The notes under the pieces are model-generated. The model saw only the letters and a list, made by a program, of their open reading frames with translations, did not search any database and was not told where the DNA came from. Positions 61,354 to 64,000 of a DNA stretch of 64,000 nt are shown here, one piece after another (the first letter of the stretch is position 1; each line of letters starts with the position of its first letter). The position numbers and the translations under genes were made by a program. Origin of the DNA: Bradyrhizobium sp. AUGA SZCCT0283 (GTDB taxonomy: Bacteria > Pseudomonadota > Alphaproteobacteria > Rhizobiales > Xanthobacteraceae). The stretch covers positions 112,382 through 176,381 of the forward strand of contig NZ_JAFCLU010000015.1 of NCBI RefSeq assembly GCF_018130385.1. The letters run 5' to 3'.

Positions 61354-63000
61354 ATGCCTGAAATGACGACCAAAAAGCCTGCGAAGAACGTGCTCTGGAT
61401 CATGTGCGACCAGCTTCGCTACGACTATCTCGGCTGCACCGGGCACCCCGTGCTGAAGACGCCGAACATCGATGCGATGGCCAGGCGCGGCGTGCTGTTT
61501 TCCAACGCCTATGTGCAGTCGCCGATCTGCGGCCCGTCGCGGATGTCGTTCTATACCGGCCGCTACATGCGCTCACACGGTTCGCACTGGAACGGCTGGC
61601 CGCTGCGCATAGGCGAACCGACGCTCGGCGATCACCTGAAGAAGATCGGCGTCCGCAACGTGCTGGTCGGCAAGACGCATATGGCTCCCGACCTCGAAGG
61701 CCTGAAGAATCTCGGCATCCCCCAGGACTCGATCATCGGCGTGCATGTGTCGGAATGCGGGTTCGAGCCCTATGAGCGCGACGACGGCCTGCATCCGACC
61801 GGACGGCCGCGCCCGGCCTATGACAATTATCTGCGCGCGCATGGCTATGACGCGCCCAATCCGTGGGAGCACTGGGCCAATTCCGGCGCGGCTGATGACG
61901 GGACCTTGCAAAACGGCTGGCTCCTGGTTCACGCCGACAAGGCCGCGCGCGTGCCCGACGAACATTCCGAAACGCCCTACATGACGCGGCGCGCGATGGA
62001 GTTCATCGCGGAAGCGGAAGACGACGGCCGGCCGTGGTGCCTGCATCTGTCCTACATCAAGCCGCACTGGCCCTATATCGCGCCGGAGCCCTACGCCAGC
62101 ATGTACGGTCCGCAGGACGTGAAGCAGGTGATCCGCTCGCAGGAGGAGCGCGCCAACGCGCATCCGGTATTCGCCGCCTATATGGACATGCGCTACTCCC
62201 GCAACATGTCGCGCAACGAGGCGCGCGATAAAGTCATTCCGACCTATATGGGCCTGATCAAGCAGATCGACGACCAGATGGGCGTCCTGATGCGCTTCCT
62301 CGAAGCGCGCGGCCTGCTCGACACTACCATGATCGTGTTCACTTCCGATCATGGCGACTATCTCGGCGATCACTGGATGGGCGAGAAGGATCTGTTCCAC
62401 GAGCAATCGGCCAAGATTCCGCTGATCGTGATCGATCCATCGGCGTCCGCCGACAGCACGCGCGGCACCGTGAGCGATGCGCTGGTCGAGGCGATCGACC
62501 TGGCGCCGACCTTCATCGATTATTTCGGCAGCGATCCGCCGGATCACATTCTGGAGGGACGTTCGCTGCTGCCGCTCCTGCATGGCGACAAGCCTGCAGA
62601 CTGGCGCAAGGTGGTGTTCTCCGAGTACGACTACGCCATGCAGGACGTCCGCGTGATGCTGAACCAGCCGATCGAGCGCTGCCGGCTGTTCATGGTGTTC
62701 GACGGCCGCTGGAAATACATCCACGCCTCCGGCTTCCGGCCGATGCTCTATGACCTCGAAAGCGACCCGCAGGAATTTGTCGACCGCGGCGCCGACTCCG
62801 CCTGCGCCGATGTCGTGGCACGGCTGCAGTCGGAGTTGTTCGACTGGGCGCTGCATCCGAGGATGCACATCACCACGCCGAACGCGAAGATCGCGGCGTA
62901 TGCCGCCCAGCAATTGCAGGTGAAGAACGGCGTGCTGATCGGCATCTGGGACGAGGCGGAACTCGGGGCGATCAGGGAGAAGATCGGGATGAAACCCTAA
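61354..63000 (+). CDS. Sulfatase-family hydrolase (arylsulfatase/phosphonate monoester hydrolase type)
   Basis: 548 residues. The formylglycine motif CGPSR starts at Cys59 with TGRY seven residues on. Metal ligands are visible in IMCDQLRYDY (N-terminal Asp), FTSDHGDYLGDH (Asp-His), and KTHMA. The MCDQLRYDYLG opening matches the phosphonate monoester hydrolase/arylsulfatase subgroup of rhizobia, which cleaves phosphonate, phosphate and sulfate esters. Needs a sulfatase-modifying factor encoded elsewhere. Start at 61354 or 61363; no strong ribosome site. Confidence 0.88.
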   Translation: MPEMTTKKPAKNVLWIMCDQLRYDYLGCTGHPVLKTPNIDAMARRGVLFSNAYVQSPICGPSRMSFYTGRYMRSHGSHWNGWPLRIGEPTLGDHLKKIGVRNVLVGKTHMAPDLEGLKNLGIPQDSIIGVHVSECGFEPYERDDGLHPTGRPRPAYDNYLRAHGYDAPNPWEHWANSGAADDGTLQNGWLLVHADKAARVPDEHSETPYMTRRAMEFIAEAEDDGRPWCLHLSYIKPHWPYIAPEPYASMYGPQDVKQVIRSQEERANAHPVFAAYMDMRYSRNMSRNEARDKVIPTYMGLIKQIDDQMGVLMRFLEARGLLDTTMIVFTSDHGDYLGDHWMGEKDLFHEQSAKIPLIVIDPSASADSTRGTVSDALVEAIDLAPTFIDYFGSDPPDHILEGRSLLPLLHGDKPADWRKVVFSEYDYAMQDVRVMLNQPIERCRLFMVFDGRWKYIHASGFRPMLYDLESDPQEFVDRGADSACADVVARLQSELFDWALHPRMHITTPNAKIAAYAAQQLQVKNGVLIGIWDEAELGAIREKIGMKP

Positions 63001-63173
63001 GAGCCGACCTCGCACGCGCGAATCGCGTTCAGATCTGGGGTTTGGAAATTGGTGTTGCGGCGGAGACACGTCGTGTCGACAAATTGCGGGTGCTCACCCT
63101 ACCCTTGTTGCAGTTCCGAGCACGCGGACGCTACGGTCGCCCGGAAACACTTCTCAGCCCTTCGAGGGGAGCC

Positions 63174-63926
63174 ATGAAGCCATATCGCGGCGACACCGGA
63201 TTTGTCGGCTGGCCATCCTTTCTCCGCCAGGCATCGCGGCGTCGACTGCAAACGATAGCGATCGCGGTCTTGCTGCTCCTGCCGATCGGCGCAAGTCCCG
63301 CCCGAGCAATGAAGGATTCCGCGTCGGCAGCTTCGACTGCGCATGTCTATCTGCTCCGCGGCGTGCTCAATATTTTTTCTCTGGGGCTCGATGACATTGC
63401 GGCACAGCTCCGGGCGCAGGGCATTCCGGTCACTGTCGCGAACTTCGCCTCCTGGTCGTCGCTCGCCGACGAAGCCGCCGCCGGATACAAGAGCGGCAGG
63501 ATCAAAACGATTGTTCTGGTCGGGCATTCTTCGGGAGCGACCGCACTGCCCGACATGGTCGCCAAGCTGGATCAGCTTGGCGCTCCCGTTAAGCTGGCAA
63601 TCGGCCTGGATTCGGTGTTTCGCACCAGGCTCTCGGGGCGCGTGGGACGCTACATAAATTTCTACATCGCCAACGGCGCCGGCGAACCGGTCGCGAAGAC
63701 CGGGCAATTCCAGGGCAAGCTCGAGAATATCAATGTGCAGAACGTGCCTGGCGTCGGGCACATGTCCATCGAAAAGAACCAGATCATGCAGCAGAAGGTG
63801 ATAAGCGAAATCGACGCCGTCGTCTTCGGCCGATCTGTACCAGCCTCGGGGGCACAGAAGCCGCGGCAGCATGGGGCGGCAAGCATGGCGAGACCTGGCA
63901 CGGCAAGCACCGCAGCGGTACGTTAA
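63174..63926 (+). CDS. Exported alpha/beta hydrolase, lipase/thioesterase-like
   Basis: 250 residues from the ATG after AGGGGA. A Tat/Sec-type signal region (ASRRRLQTIAIAVLLLLPIGASPARA) is followed by VYLLRGVLNIFSLGLDDIAAQL, the nucleophile elbow GHSSG (about residues 117-121) and His in VGHMSIE. The C-terminal 30 residues are low complexity. Substrate unknown. Confidence 0.78.
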   Translation: MKPYRGDTGFVGWPSFLRQASRRRLQTIAIAVLLLLPIGASPARAMKDSASAASTAHVYLLRGVLNIFSLGLDDIAAQLRAQGIPVTVANFASWSSLADEAAAGYKSGRIKTIVLVGHSSGATALPDMVAKLDQLGAPVKLAIGLDSVFRTRLSGRVGRYINFYIANGAGEPVAKTGQFQGKLENINVQNVPGVGHMSIEKNQIMQQKVISEIDAVVFGRSVPASGAQKPRQHGAASMARPGTASTAAVR

Positions 63927-63938
63927 AGCGTGATGGCA

Positions 63939-64000
63939 TTAGCTTCGATAACCTGAGTTTTTAAGGTAGTTGGCGCATTCTTCGGGTGTGAAGGCGTCGA
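63939..64000 (-). mobile_element. IS630-family transposase, 3' end only (runs off the window)
   Basis: The minus strand reads DAFTPEECANYLKNSGYRS followed by TAA, the typical IS630 transposase C-terminus. The rest of the element lies beyond the right edge. Its end probably lies between 63926 and 63938. Confidence 0.65.

Overview
The window looks like a chromosomal segment from a Bradyrhizobium-type alphaproteobacterium. Coding density is high, codons are GC-rich, RpoB/RpoC/NusG/L10/L12 are of alphaproteobacterial type, and the 14-codon gene rreB, known from Bradyrhizobiaceae, is present with its 17-nt Shine-Dalgarno sequence. This assignment comes from reading the sequence; no database search was run.

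Layout. 0-6.2 kb: the end of an FAD monooxygenase, an ABC exporter with acidic tails, an FAD oxidoreductase-methyltransferase fusion and a LuxR-type regulator. 6.4-21.9 kb: the transcription/translation cluster secE-nusG-rplK-rplA / rplJ-rplL-rpoB-rpoC on the minus strand. It is split between rplA and rplJ by an ECF41 sigma-factor module with its own consensus promoter and by a D-2-hydroxyacid dehydrogenase. 22-26 kb: an envelope-stress gene set (DUF3618, holin-like, YihY/BrkB) with an EcfG-type general-stress promoter. 26-38.4 kb: OpgC, tRNA-Trp, a beta-lactamase-fold hydrolase, and an acyl-CoA catabolic block (two SDRs, phosphotransferase, acyl-CoA dehydrogenase, TetR, RidA, CoA-transferase) with a repeat-rich non-coding stretch at 35.84-36.59 kb. 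38.6-43.8 kb: two tandem genes that each fuse two kinds of periplasmic binding protein. 43.9-48.5 kb: GntP permease, patatin, LapA, HdeD and an outer-membrane barrel. 48.7-49.1 kb: tRNA-Gly and rreB. 49.1-53.4 kb: a hybrid histidine kinase and small proteins. 53.4-57.4 kb: a divergent fluoride-response locus with two fluoride riboswitches. 57.6-64 kb: a third binding protein behind a FixK/FNR box, tRNA-Tyr, rlmB, secreted small proteins, a sulfatase-family hydrolase, an alpha/beta hydrolase and the edge of an IS630-like transposase.

Two system-level points stand out. First, tRNA-Tyr, tRNA-Gly, tRNA-Trp, secE-nusG-rplKA and rplJL-rpoBC all lie on the minus strand in the classical bacterial order but are spread over about 53 kb, so most other genes appear to be insertions into an ancestral translation cluster. 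Second, the fluoride locus has one arm that reads as a translational switch (aptamer, sequestered Shine-Dalgarno, 38-aa leader ORF, antiporter, UspA). The other arm reads as a transcriptional switch (aptamer, antiterminator, terminator, two unknown small genes, a frameshifted crcB/fluC and a half-size EamA protein).
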